A stretch of DNA of 49,834 bases from Candidatus Burkholderia verschuerenii (GTDB lineage Bacteria; Pseudomonadota; Gammaproteobacteria; Burkholderiales; Burkholderiaceae), in contig NZ_LFJJ01000017.1 in assembly GCF_001189365.1 (NCBI RefSeq), positions 1 through 49,834 of the forward strand. Reading direction: 5' to 3'. The notes beneath the pieces are model-generated. The model had not been told where the DNA came from and searched no databases. It was given only the letters and a program-made list of their open reading frames with translations. Both the position numbers and the translations under genes were made by a program. Below, one piece after another: positions 18,431 through 27,283 of this stretch. Every line of letters starts with the position of its first letter. The first letter of the stretch is position 1.

Positions 18431-19426
18431 ATGTCCACCACCGACCTCACCATCGACGGCACGCCGATCCCCACGCTCGACGATATCGCCGAGCAACACA
18501 TGGCGCTCACGCCGTGGGTGGCGCGTACGCCGACCTTCGAGAAGCACGATTTTCCGACGCTCGACGGCACGCCCGTCACCTTCAAGTTCGAACTGCTGCA
18601 AGTGAGCGGAACCTTCAAGGCGCGCGGCGCGTTCTCGAACATTCTCGCGTTGACGGACAGCGAGCGCGGCGCGGGCGTGACCTGCGTGTCGGGCGGCAAT
18701 CATGCGGTCGCGGTCGCTTACGCGACGCAGCGGATGGACGTCGGCGCGAAGGTCATCATCGTCAAGACGGCCAGTCCGGCGCGGATCGAACAGTGCCGGC
18801 GTTTCGGCGCGGAAGTCGTGCTGACCGACAATCTCGTCGACGCGTTCGATACCGTGCGCCGCGTCGAGGCGGAAGAAGGACGCGTGTTCATCCATCCGTT
18901 CAACGGCTATCGCACGGTGCTCGACACGGCGACGCTCGGCTACGAATGGACCTCGCAGGCGCCCGATCTCGATGCGGTGATCGTGCCAATCGGCGGCGGC
19001 GGATTGGCTGCCGGTGTTTCGACGGCGATGCGGCTTGCGAATCCGTCGATCCACATCTACGGCGTGGAACCGGCGGGCGCGGCGGCGATGAGCCAGAGCT
19101 TCGCGGCGAATCACACGATCAAGCTCGACACGATGCACAGCATCGCCGATTCGCTGATGGCGCCGCATACCGAGCAATACAGCTATGAACTGTGCCGCCG
19201 TCATATCGACGAGATCGTTACCGTCTCCGACGACGAGTTGCGCAACGGAATGCGTCTGCTGTTCAGCGAGATGAAGCTGGCGGTGGAACCCGCGTGCGCG
19301 GCGGCGACGGCGGCGTTGCTCGGACCATTGCGTGAGCGGTTGCAAGGCAAGCGCGTCGGCGTGTTGTTGTGTGGCACGAATACCGATGCGGCGACGTTCG
19401 CGCGGCATCTGGGTTTAGCGCAATAA
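18431..19426 (+). CDS. PLP-dependent threonine/serine dehydratase
   Basis: The 331-residue fold-type II enzyme has the PLP lysine K63 in VSGTFKARGAF, a substrate loop (CVSGGNHAVAVAYAT) and the phosphate-binding loop IVPIGGGGLAAGVS. There is no C-terminal ACT domain, so it is not the feedback-regulated biosynthetic IlvA; it is a catabolic threonine/serine dehydratase or serine racemase-like enzyme. It follows argE by 25 bp in the same direction and ends at a shared terminator. Confidence 0.88.
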   Translation: MSTTDLTIDGTPIPTLDDIAEQHMALTPWVARTPTFEKHDFPTLDGTPVTFKFELLQVSGTFKARGAFSNILALTDSERGAGVTCVSGGNHAVAVAYATQRMDVGAKVIIVKTASPARIEQCRRFGAEVVLTDNLVDAFDTVRRVEAEEGRVFIHPFNGYRTVLDTATLGYEWTSQAPDLDAVIVPIGGGGLAAGVSTAMRLANPSIHIYGVEPAGAAAMSQSFAANHTIKLDTMHSIADSLMAPHTEQYSYELCRRHIDEIVTVSDDELRNGMRLLFSEMKLAVEPACAAATAALLGPLRERLQGKRVGVLLCGTNTDAATFARHLGLAQ

Positions 19427-19439
19427 GCTTCTGTAAAAC

Positions 19440-19472
19440 AAAACCCCACGCTTTTGAAGTCGTGGGGTTTTT
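19440..19472. terminator. Bidirectional Rho-independent terminator
   Basis: AAACCCCACG (19441-19450) pairs perfectly with CGTGGGGTTT (19461-19470), with A and T runs on either side. It lies between the convergent dehydratase gene and potI and can serve both. Confidence 0.9.
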
Positions 19473-19475
19473 CTA

Positions 19476-20297
19476 CTACAGCACTTCGGCGAGCCGTCTT
19501 CGCTCGCTACGCTGCATGAAGTAATTCGCCGCAATCACCCCTACCGTCACCAGCGCGATAAACAACGTCGCCAGCGCATTCATCTCCGGATTCAAACCCA
19601 GACGCACGCGCGAGAACACGACCAGCGGCAGCGTCGTCGAACCGGGACCGGACAGAAACGCCGACAGCACGAGATCGTCGATCGACAGCGTGAACGACAG
19701 CAGCCAGCCCGCGACCAACGCCTGCGAGATCAGCGGCAGCGTGATCGAGAAGAACACGCGCAACGGCGTCGCGCCGAGGTCTAGCGCCGCTTTCTCCAGC
19801 GACGGATTCAGCTCCCGCACGCGCGATTCCACGATGATCGCCACATACGAGATACACAGCATCACGTGGCCGATGAAAATCGTGAACATGCCGCGCCCCG
19901 CGGGCCAGCCAATCAGCTTCGCCATTTCGACGAACAACAGCAGCAACGAAATGCCCTGAATGACTTCGGGAATCACGAGCGGCGCGTTGATCATTCCCGT
20001 ATAAAGCGTGAAGCCCCGGAAGCGACCCATGCGCGCGAGCACGAAGCCCGCCCACGTGCCGATGACGACCGACGCGCACGCCGTCAAAAACGCGATGCGC
20101 AGCGACAGCCACGCGGCGTTGATGAGTTCGTCGTCGGACCACAACGCGCGATACCACTTCAAGGAGAACGTCGTCCAGACCGTGACGAGATTCGACTCGT
20201 TGAACGAATAGACGATCAGACTCAGGATCGGGATATACAGAAACGCGAACCCGATTCCGAGCGCGGTGATTTGCAGCGGACGGCTCGGCTTGATCAT
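19476..20297 (-). CDS. potI: Putrescine/spermidine ABC transporter permease PotI
   Basis: The 273-residue inner-membrane protein has six predicted membrane segments and the permease EAA loop (LEKAALDLGATPLRVFFSITLP). LSIDDLVLSAFLSGPGSTTLP is typical of PotC/PotI. It overlaps the potH end by 4 nt (ATGA), showing translational coupling, and is the last gene of potFGHI. Confidence 0.92.
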   Translation of the reverse strand: MIKPSRPLQITALGIGFAFLYIPILSLIVYSFNESNLVTVWTTFSLKWYRALWSDDELINAAWLSLRIAFLTACASVVIGTWAGFVLARMGRFRGFTLYTGMINAPLVIPEVIQGISLLLLFVEMAKLIGWPAGRGMFTIFIGHVMLCISYVAIIVESRVRELNPSLEKAALDLGATPLRVFFSITLPLISQALVAGWLLSFTLSIDDLVLSAFLSGPGSTTLPLVVFSRVRLGLNPEMNALATLFIALVTVGVIAANYFMQRSERRRLAEVL

Positions 20298-21199
20298 CGC
20301 TTTTCCTCCAGTTGCTTCGCCTGGAAGTGCTGGAAAAGCGCCATCGGCACGAGCAGCAGCAGGACCATGGCGCAGGTGACGGCGGAGGCCATCGGCCAGT
20401 CGGCGTTATCGAAGAACTCGTTCCACATGACGCGGCCGATCATCAGCGTATCCGCGCCGCCGAGCAGTTCGGGAATCACGTACTCGCCCACCGCCGGAAT
20501 GAACACCAGCAGACAGCCCGCGATAATGCCGTTCTTCGACAGCGGCAGCGTGATCTGCACGAACGCCTTCCACGGCTTCGCGCCGAGATCGTAAGCGGCT
20601 TCGAGCAGCGTCAGGTCCATCTTCACGAAATGCGCGTAAAGTGGCATCACGAGGAACGGCAGATACGAATACACCATGCCGATATACACCGCGATATTCG
20701 TGTGATACAGCTCAATCGGCGAATGAATCAGCCCGATCGACATCAGGAAATCATTCAGCAGTCCGTTGTTCTTGAGAATGCCGATCCACGCGTACACGCG
20801 AATCAGGAACGATGTCCAGAACGGCAGCATCACGGCCATCAACAGCAGATTGCGCGTGGCCGGATTCGAGCGCGCGATGTAATACGCCATCGGATAGCCG
20901 ATCAAGAGACACAGCAGCGTCGATACCGTCGCGACCAGCAGCGAATTCATGTAGGTCGCGAAGTACAGGCTGTCCTGGAACAGGAACAGGTAGTGCGAGA
21001 AATCGAGCGCGATATTCATCACGCCCTCCTTCATCGCCAGCAGTTCCGTGTACGGCGGAATGCCGAGCTGGCTGTCCGCGAAGCTGATCTTCACGACCAG
21101 CAGGAATGGCACGAAGAACAGCAGCAAGAGCCACAGATATGGCCCGCCGATGACGAGCGTCCTGCCGCTCAAGCCGAAGCGTTTCAGCAGGTTCGTCAT
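20294..21199 (-). CDS. potH: Putrescine ABC transporter permease PotH
   Basis: The 301-residue permease has six membrane segments, the EAA loop LLEAAYDLGAKPWKAFVQITLP and GEYVIPELLGGADTLMIGRVM, the PotB/PotH hallmark. It overlaps potG and potI by 4 nt on both sides. It pairs with PotI to form the transmembrane channel. Confidence 0.94.
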   Translation of the reverse strand: MTNLLKRFGLSGRTLVIGGPYLWLLLLFFVPFLLVVKISFADSQLGIPPYTELLAMKEGVMNIALDFSHYLFLFQDSLYFATYMNSLLVATVSTLLCLLIGYPMAYYIARSNPATRNLLLMAVMLPFWTSFLIRVYAWIGILKNNGLLNDFLMSIGLIHSPIELYHTNIAVYIGMVYSYLPFLVMPLYAHFVKMDLTLLEAAYDLGAKPWKAFVQITLPLSKNGIIAGCLLVFIPAVGEYVIPELLGGADTLMIGRVMWNEFFDNADWPMASAVTCAMVLLLLVPMALFQHFQAKQLEEKR

Positions 21200-22377
21200 G
21201 AGGTCAGCACCACGCCGGCCGATGCGCTCCAGCGCACGTAGACTTCATCGTCGAAAGTGGGCGAATCGATTTCGCCGATGGCGAGGCTCGACAGGTTCGC
21301 GACCACGACCTTGCCGCTATCGAGCGTGACGTGATACAGCGTATAGCCGCCCATGTAGGCGATATTGGTGATCTTGCCGCGTCCCCAGTTGTACGCGCCT
21401 TCGGGCAGCTTGCGCATCAGCGCGATGCGTTCGGGCCGCACGGAAATGGTCACCGGCATGCCGAGCGGCCCGGTAATGCCGTGGTTCACATACAGACGCA
21501 CCGGCAAATCCGGCGATTCCACGAAGATATGATCCGGCTCGTCTTCCACGACGCGCCCGTCGAACAGATTCGTCGAGCCGATAAACGACGCCGAGAATCG
21601 GCTGTTCGGATACTCGTACACCTGATGCGGCGAACCGAGCTGCACGATCTGCCCTTCGCTCATCACGGCGAGACGATTCGCCATCGTCATCGCTTCTTCC
21701 TGATCGTGCGTGACCATGATGCAGGTGACGCCAACCTGATCGAGAATATTGACCAGCTCGATCTGCGTGCGCTGGCGAATCTGCTTGTCGAGCGCGGACA
21801 TCGGCTCGTCGAGCAGGAGCAGTTTGGGACGCTTGACGAGGCTGCGCGCCAGCGCCACGCGCTGCTGCTGTCCGCCCGACAATTGATGCGGCTTGCGCTT
21901 GGCGAACTTTGCCATCTGCACGAGTTCGAGCGCGTTGTTGACGCTGTCCGACAGTTCGCCGCCCTTCACGCCTTCCTGCTTCAATCCGAACGCGACATTC
22001 GATTCCACGCTCATATGCGGAAACAGCGCATACGACTGGAACATCATGTTCACGGGCCGGTTGTACGGCGGCAATTGCGCGAGGTCTTCGCCGTCGATCA
22101 GGATCTGCCCTTCGGTCACGGATTCGAGCCCGGCCAGCATGCGCAGCAAGGTGGATTTGCCGCAGCCGGAACTGCCGAGCAGCGCGAACAGTTCGCCCTT
22201 TTTCACCGACAGATTGACGCCGCGCACGGCCGTCGTTTCGCCGAATTTCTTTACGACATCGACGATCTGCACGAAGTTGTCATCCGGATTCATGCCGGAC
22301 GGAAAACCGTTCGGCTCCTGCCGGCCGTTGCTGGACGTAGGGGGCGCTGCCTTCGACGCGCTCGACTGCTCACTCAT
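21196..22377 (-). CDS. potG: Putrescine ABC transporter ATPase PotG
   Basis: About 393 residues from ATG 22377. It has Walker A GSSGCGKST, the signature LSGGQQQRVALARSL, Walker B LLLLDEPMSALDK and the H-loop VTHDQEEA, then a C-terminal TOBE region (about 300-390). It powers polyamine uptake with PotH/PotI. An in-frame ATG at 22419 would add 14 residues, but neither start has a strong ribosome-binding site. The gene follows potF across a hairpin. Confidence 0.94.
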   Translation of the reverse strand: MSEQSSASKAAPPTSSNGRQEPNGFPSGMNPDDNFVQIVDVVKKFGETTAVRGVNLSVKKGELFALLGSSGCGKSTLLRMLAGLESVTEGQILIDGEDLAQLPPYNRPVNMMFQSYALFPHMSVESNVAFGLKQEGVKGGELSDSVNNALELVQMAKFAKRKPHQLSGGQQQRVALARSLVKRPKLLLLDEPMSALDKQIRQRTQIELVNILDQVGVTCIMVTHDQEEAMTMANRLAVMSEGQIVQLGSPHQVYEYPNSRFSASFIGSTNLFDGRVVEDEPDHIFVESPDLPVRLYVNHGITGPLGMPVTISVRPERIALMRKLPEGAYNWGRGKITNIAYMGGYTLYHVTLDSGKVVVANLSSLAIGEIDSPTFDDEVYVRWSASAGVVLTS

Positions 22378-22443
22378 GATTGCCTGTTCGACTCCCGCAT
22401 TGAATGCCTGTTGATGCATGTGTGACCGGTGAGGTCACGAACA

Positions 22444-22467
22444 AAGCCCCCGGATGTCCGAGGGCTT
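22444..22467 (-). terminator. Intra-operon hairpin between potF and potG
   Basis: A 10-bp stem with one mismatch (22444-22453 with 22458-22467) and an ATGT loop lies just after potF; on the minus strand it is followed by TTTGTT. Partial termination here would leave more binding protein than transporter, a common layout for periplasmic binding protein genes. Confidence 0.55.
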
Positions 22468-22501
22468 GGGTCATTTCGAGGATTATCCGGCTTTTTTCAA
22501 C

Positions 22502-23638
22502 TCAGCGGCCGGATTTGAACTCGGTCCACAGCCGCGTCTGAAGACGCTGGATCTCCGGCGGCAGCGGCTTGAGCAGGAACATCGTCTTGATGACGTCCTG
22601 CGGCGGATAGACGGCCGGATCGTTCGCGACGTCCTTGTCCACGTACTTGCGCGCTTCAGCGTTGGCGCTAGGGTAGTACACGGCATTGGTGATCGCGGCG
22701 TGGACCTGCGGCGTCTCGATGTAGTTGATCCACTGGAGCGCGGCGTCCTTGTTCTTCGCGTCCTTCGGAATGGCCATCACGTCGAACCAGATCGGCGCAC
22801 CGCCCTTCGGAATGTAGTAGTCGATCTTGTATGGCTTCTTCGCCTCGAGCGCGCGATGCTTGGCGATCACCACATCGCCCGACCAGCCGTACGCGAAGCA
22901 GATATCGCCGCCGACCATATCGTTGATATAGCCCGACGAGTTGAACTGGGTGATGTACGGGCGGATCTTCTTGAGCATCGCCAGCGCTTCGCGATAATCG
23001 GCCGGATTCGTGCTCATCGGATCCTTGCCGATGTAGTGCAGCGCCGCCGCGAACATCTGATCCGGCGCATCGAGCACGGACACGCCGCAGGCCTTCAGCT
23101 TCTTGATGTTCTCCGGCTTGAAGAGAATGTCCCAATTGGCGAGATCGACGTTGTTGCCGAGAATCTTCTTCGCCTTGTCGACGTTGTAGCCGAGACCGGT
23201 CGTGCCGTACGCCCAGGGCACGGCGAACTTGTTGTCGGGATCCGCGCCCGCGACGAGCTTCATCAGGTCGGGATCGAGATACTTGAGATTCGGAATCTTC
23301 GACTTGTCGAGCGGCGCGAAAATGCCGGCGGCGATCTGCTTGCCCGCGTAATTGCTGGTCGGCACGACGATGTCATAGCCCGAGTTGCCCGTCAGCAGCT
23401 TGGCCTGAAGCGTGTCGTCGCTGTCATAGTTGTCGTACTTGACCTTGATTCCGCTCTGCTTTTCGAAATTGGGAATCGTGTCCTTGGCAATGTAGTCTGA
23501 CCAGTTGTACACGTTGAGCTGCTTGTCCGCCGCCGATGCCGCGAGCGGCGTCAGCATCGCCACGCAAGCCAGCGCGCCGGCGAGCTTGGCCAACTTAGGG
23601 GCCAACTTCGCCACGGGGGTTGTCACCTTCTCGTTCAT
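22502..23638 (-). CDS. potF: Putrescine-binding periplasmic protein PotF
   Basis: 378 residues from the ATG at 23638, which follows AGGGAG. A signal peptide ends near ASAAD. The mature protein begins with NVYNWSDYIAKDTI and shows SGYDIVVPTSNYAG, YGWSGD and WFDVMAIPKDA, the polyamine-binding landmarks of PotD/PotF. It delivers putrescine or related polyamines to PotGHI. A longer open frame upstream (to 24100) is not supported because it would bury the signal peptide. Confidence 0.95.
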   Translation of the reverse strand: MNEKVTTPVAKLAPKLAKLAGALACVAMLTPLAASAADKQLNVYNWSDYIAKDTIPNFEKQSGIKVKYDNYDSDDTLQAKLLTGNSGYDIVVPTSNYAGKQIAAGIFAPLDKSKIPNLKYLDPDLMKLVAGADPDNKFAVPWAYGTTGLGYNVDKAKKILGNNVDLANWDILFKPENIKKLKACGVSVLDAPDQMFAAALHYIGKDPMSTNPADYREALAMLKKIRPYITQFNSSGYINDMVGGDICFAYGWSGDVVIAKHRALEAKKPYKIDYYIPKGGAPIWFDVMAIPKDAKNKDAALQWINYIETPQVHAAITNAVYYPSANAEARKYVDKDVANDPAVYPPQDVIKTMFLLKPLPPEIQRLQTRLWTEFKSGR

Positions 23639-24127
23639 CTCGATTCTCCCTTGTTCCGACTTTTTACGGCGTCGTGCCGCGGAACCGCGCAATCGTACGG
23701 TCCGCAACCCCATCAAAAACCCGAAAACTACCATTAAACCGGGGCACGACAAAAAAACAGATGCACCGCCTGTCGCACAAAATGCACATGAGCCGGGCGC
23801 GAGCGGGCAAAAGTCTTGTCGCGTGCGGCGGAGCGTGCGGGCGTCCTCGTAAAGAGCGCGCATTTTAGCCCCTAACGCAGCGTGTCGGGACCCAATAAAA
23901 CCACACTCGTCAAACGGGCACGACATGATGACGGGCCGTTGTAATGTCATTATTCGTGACGGGGGTTTTCTGGTCGTCGAACGGATGTCCGGCTGTGCCC
24001 GATAAAGTCCCCACAGCTTACGAATAGCCAGCGGAACGCACGTTGCTAGCCATTTCGTCGTTGCGACGCGCGGTTCTCCGACCTCGCGCCGCATCCACAA
24101 ACCGGCAACGCGCGCTGACTGTCGCCC
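23639..24127. other. Gene-free divergent region between potF and the NRAMP gene
   Basis: About 490 bp of lower GC than its surroundings with several A/T-rich stretches. It must hold the promoters of potFGHI (leftward) and of the NRAMP gene (rightward). No convincing small gene, repeat or RNA is seen. Confidence 0.6.
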
Positions 24128-25510
24128 ATGCTCCGATGGGCTCGCCGCGCCGCTGCATCGCTATTCGAGGCCGTCAGCTTGAACACCAATCCGTCCGCGC
24201 TTGCCCAACTTTCCGCCGCGAAGCCCGACGCGTCCGCGCTTGTCGAACGACGCGGCGAGCCGCCGCGCAAACCGCGCGGACGCTGGACATCCTTCGCGGG
24301 TGCGGGCGCGCTGGTCGCGGTAGGCTATATGGATCCCGGCAACTGGGCGACGGCGCTCGGCAGCGGTGCGCGCTACGGCTATCAGTTGCTGTCGGTCGTG
24401 CTGCTCGCGAGCCTGATGGGGATGCTGCTGCAATGGGTCGCATCGCGCGTCGGCGTGGTCACGGGACGCGATCTCGCGCAACTGTGCCGCGAGCGCTACA
24501 GCCGGCGCACGACGCTGCTGCTGTGGATCGCCTGCGAAATCGCGATCATCGCCTGCGACGTGGCCGAAGTGGTCGGCAGCGCCGTCGCCTTGCAGATGCT
24601 GTTCGGCCTGTCGCTGACGATGGGCGTGCTCGTATCCGCCGTCGGCACCTTCGCGATGCTCGCGCTGCAAAGCCGCGGCCAGCGGACGCTGCAACGCGCG
24701 GTGACGGCGCTGATCCTGTTCGTCGGCATCTGTTTCGTCGTGGAACTGGCGCTGGCGCTTCCGGTGTGGTCGGAGGCCTTCGCGGGTTTCGCGCCGCCGC
24801 GCGAGTTGCTGCGCGACGCCGGCATGCTCTGGCTCGCGGCCGGCGTGCTCGGCGCGACCGTCATGCCGCACAACCTCTATCTGCACTCGGCGCTGGTGAA
24901 GGACCACGTTCCGACGCGCGACGACGACAGCATCGGCGACGCGCTGCGCGGCGTGAACATCGACACGTTCGCGTCGCTCGGACTGGCGTTTATCCTCAAC
25001 GTGTCGCTGCTGATCGTCGCGGCGGCCGTGTTCCATGCGGGCGGCTACACGCAGGTCGACGATCTCGCCGACGCGCATCGCCTGATCGCGCCGCTGGTCG
25101 GCAGCCATTGGGCCGGCATCGCGTTCGCCGCTGCCTTGCTGGCCTGCGGCCTCAACGCGACCGTGACGGGGACGCTGGCCGGTCAGGCGGTGATGGAAGG
25201 CTTCCTGCGTCTTCGGATGGCGCGCTGGACGCGTGCGCTGCTCACGCGCGCGCTTGCGATCGGTCCGGCGTTGGCGGCGGTGGCGAGCTTCGGTCAGCAC
25301 GGATCCAACGCGCTGCTGGTCGCGACGCAAGTCGTGCTGAGCCTGCAATTGCCGCTCGCGGTGATTCCGCTGGTGCGCTTCGCATCGGATGCGCGGTTGA
25401 TGGGACGATGGCGCGTCGTCCGCGTGCCGCTCGCGCTCGCGTGGCTCTGCGCGGGCGTGATCGTCGTGCTGAATGGGACGCTGCTGTGGCAGGCCCTCGC
25501 GGCGGGTTAA
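24128..25510 (+). CDS. mntH: NRAMP-family Mn2+/Fe2+ transporter
   Basis: About 460 residues with roughly eleven membrane segments. The metal-binding motifs are present: DPGNW in the first segment (AVGYMDPGNWATALGSG) and MPHNLYLHSALV in the sixth. NRAMP proteins import divalent metals with protons across the inner membrane. The N-terminal extension of about 40 residues before the first segment is longer than usual and the start has no clear ribosome-binding site, so translation may begin later (for example at the TTG about 17 codons in). Confidence 0.9.
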   Translation: MLRWARRAAASLFEAVSLNTNPSALAQLSAAKPDASALVERRGEPPRKPRGRWTSFAGAGALVAVGYMDPGNWATALGSGARYGYQLLSVVLLASLMGMLLQWVASRVGVVTGRDLAQLCRERYSRRTTLLLWIACEIAIIACDVAEVVGSAVALQMLFGLSLTMGVLVSAVGTFAMLALQSRGQRTLQRAVTALILFVGICFVVELALALPVWSEAFAGFAPPRELLRDAGMLWLAAGVLGATVMPHNLYLHSALVKDHVPTRDDDSIGDALRGVNIDTFASLGLAFILNVSLLIVAAAVFHAGGYTQVDDLADAHRLIAPLVGSHWAGIAFAAALLACGLNATVTGTLAGQAVMEGFLRLRMARWTRALLTRALAIGPALAAVASFGQHGSNALLVATQVVLSLQLPLAVIPLVRFASDARLMGRWRVVRVPLALAWLCAGVIVVLNGTLLWQALAAG

Positions 25511-25708
25511 TACTTTTTAGGCGGATCGCAAGGTAGCAGGCATCAGGATTGCTACCGGCTTTCGATTGCCCTAATCGATCGATCGTCATGCCCGCCTGTT
25601 AGCGCGCGCATCGGCGGCACCAACTCGCATCGCGCGCGGCGACCTCGGAGCGCTCGCGCGTCTGCGGTCGCCGCGTGTCGTTCGGGTGAACCACAGGACG
25701 CTAATTAC

Positions 25709-26950
25709 ATGGCTCATCGCCTTCGACCGCCCGCTTTCACCGCGCTGCTTTTTACCCTGACCGTCACTTCGAACGCGCATGCCACCGTCGCCGTGCTGCA
25801 ACTGGCGCGTGAAGCCGCCGCATCGCAGCCGCTGGAACTGACGCTGCTCTACACCGACGACGACAAGAAGCCCTTGAGCATCGACGTGCCGAAGCAGCTT
25901 ACGGTGAATCTGACCAACGGCGATTTGCCGCCCGCCCCGCTGCAACTGACGCGCGATGCATCGGTGCCCGATCGTCTGCGGCTCGCGCCGGGGCAATATC
26001 GGCGCGTGAAGTACTCCGCGCCGTGGCCCGAATCGGCGCGCGGCACGATCAAGATCGACCCGGTCGGATTCGATGCATCGCCGATGCTCGTGCTGCTCAA
26101 TCGCGGCGAGAATCAGACGCAGGTCGCGGCGGCCGAGCATCGCGAATCGCAGGCGACGACGCCCGCGCAGCTCGCCTCCGCGACGGCCGCCGCCAACACC
26201 GCCGCCGTCCCGACGACGACGCAGGACACGATGCTCTCCGGCCGCTTCTCGAGCTTCGAGCCGACCTATTTCGCCGACGGCAAGAACGGCGATCAACTGG
26301 CGAAGTTCCAGTTCAGCTTCAAATACCGTCTGCATCTGCCCGACGATCCGCGTTCGAGCGGCTTTCTCGACAACCTGTACTTCGGCTATACGCAGACCGC
26401 CATCTGGAATCTTTCGGCCGATTCAGTGCCGTTCCGCGATATCAGCTTCCAGCCGCAACTGTTCTATTACGTCGAGGACACGGGCGTGAAGAGTCCGCTG
26501 TTCACGCGCATGGGCGTGGCGGCGGGTATCGGGCACGAATCGAACGGCAAGGGAGGCGACGAATCGCGCGCGATCAATATCGTCTTCGTGCGCCCGACCT
26601 GGGAATTCGGCGACCTCAACGACAACCATCTGACGCTGTCGCCGAAGTTCTATTACTACTTGTCGAAGAGCGGGAATCAGGATATCGCCGACTATCGCGG
26701 CTACGCCGACTTTCTGATCAAGTACGGCAGCCCGGACGGCTGGCAGCTTGCGACCACGTTGCGCAAGGGGACGAAGCACTGGTACGGCAGCGTCGATGCT
26801 AACCTGACCTATCCGCTGGCGAAACTCGTCGGCAGCGCGTGGGGCGGGTATCTGTTCGTGAGCTATTTCAACGGATACGGTGAGGACATTCTCGATTACA
26901 ACCAGCGTCGTCACTGGATCGCGCGAATCGGCTACAGTATCACCCGCTGA
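25709..26950 (+). CDS. pldA: Outer-membrane phospholipase A
   Basis: The 413-residue product has a signal peptide ending at NAHA, an additional N-terminal domain of about 150 residues, then the 12-stranded OMPLA barrel. Catalytic residues are visible: GIGHESNGKGGDESR carries H276 and S278, with an Asn following in AINIVF. YFGYTQTAIWNL and the terminal SITR fit the family. It hydrolyses phospholipids that reach the outer leaflet. E. coli PldA is about 289 residues; the extra N-terminal part is common in betaproteobacteria. Confidence 0.92.
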   Translation: MAHRLRPPAFTALLFTLTVTSNAHATVAVLQLAREAAASQPLELTLLYTDDDKKPLSIDVPKQLTVNLTNGDLPPAPLQLTRDASVPDRLRLAPGQYRRVKYSAPWPESARGTIKIDPVGFDASPMLVLLNRGENQTQVAAAEHRESQATTPAQLASATAAANTAAVPTTTQDTMLSGRFSSFEPTYFADGKNGDQLAKFQFSFKYRLHLPDDPRSSGFLDNLYFGYTQTAIWNLSADSVPFRDISFQPQLFYYVEDTGVKSPLFTRMGVAAGIGHESNGKGGDESRAINIVFVRPTWEFGDLNDNHLTLSPKFYYYLSKSGNQDIADYRGYADFLIKYGSPDGWQLATTLRKGTKHWYGSVDANLTYPLAKLVGSAWGGYLFVSYFNGYGEDILDYNQRRHWIARIGYSITR

Positions 26951-27003
26951 GTTTTTTTACGATTTCGCCACATCGCCCGCCGATGCGGCCCCGAGTGAGC
27001 TTT

Positions 27004-27207
27004 ATGGCGTCGAATCTTCACGATCTTCCGGATAGTCCCTGCATCGGCGTGTGCTCCACGCTGTTCGACGATGTCTGCAAAGGCTGCGGCCGCACGGCGG
27101 GCGAAGTGTCCAACTGGGTGTTTCTCTCCGATGAGGAGAAACGCGCGATATGGGAACGCATCACGCGCGAAGGCACGGCGATGCGGTTTCGGTACGACAA
27201 GATTTGA
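27004..27207 (+). CDS. DUF1289 family protein
   Basis: The 67-residue product has the family's four-cysteine pattern (SPCIGVCSTLFDDVCKGCGRT), followed by EVSNWVFLSDEEKRAIWERI. The cysteines suggest a zinc or Fe-S site; the role is unknown. It follows pldA by 53 bp and precedes a strong terminator. Confidence 0.9.
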   Translation: MASNLHDLPDSPCIGVCSTLFDDVCKGCGRTAGEVSNWVFLSDEEKRAIWERITREGTAMRFRYDKI

Positions 27208-27237
27208 GGCGTCCGAAATTCGAGGCGTCCAAATATG

Positions 27238-27264
27238 AAAAAAGCCGCTCGCGCGGCTTTTTTC
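27238..27264. terminator. Bidirectional Rho-independent terminator
   Basis: AAAAAAGCCGC and GCGGCTTTTTT form a perfect stem with a short loop between the convergent DUF1289 gene and ybiT. Confidence 0.92.
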
Positions 27265-27283
27265 ATGCTTGCGGCAGGGAAAC

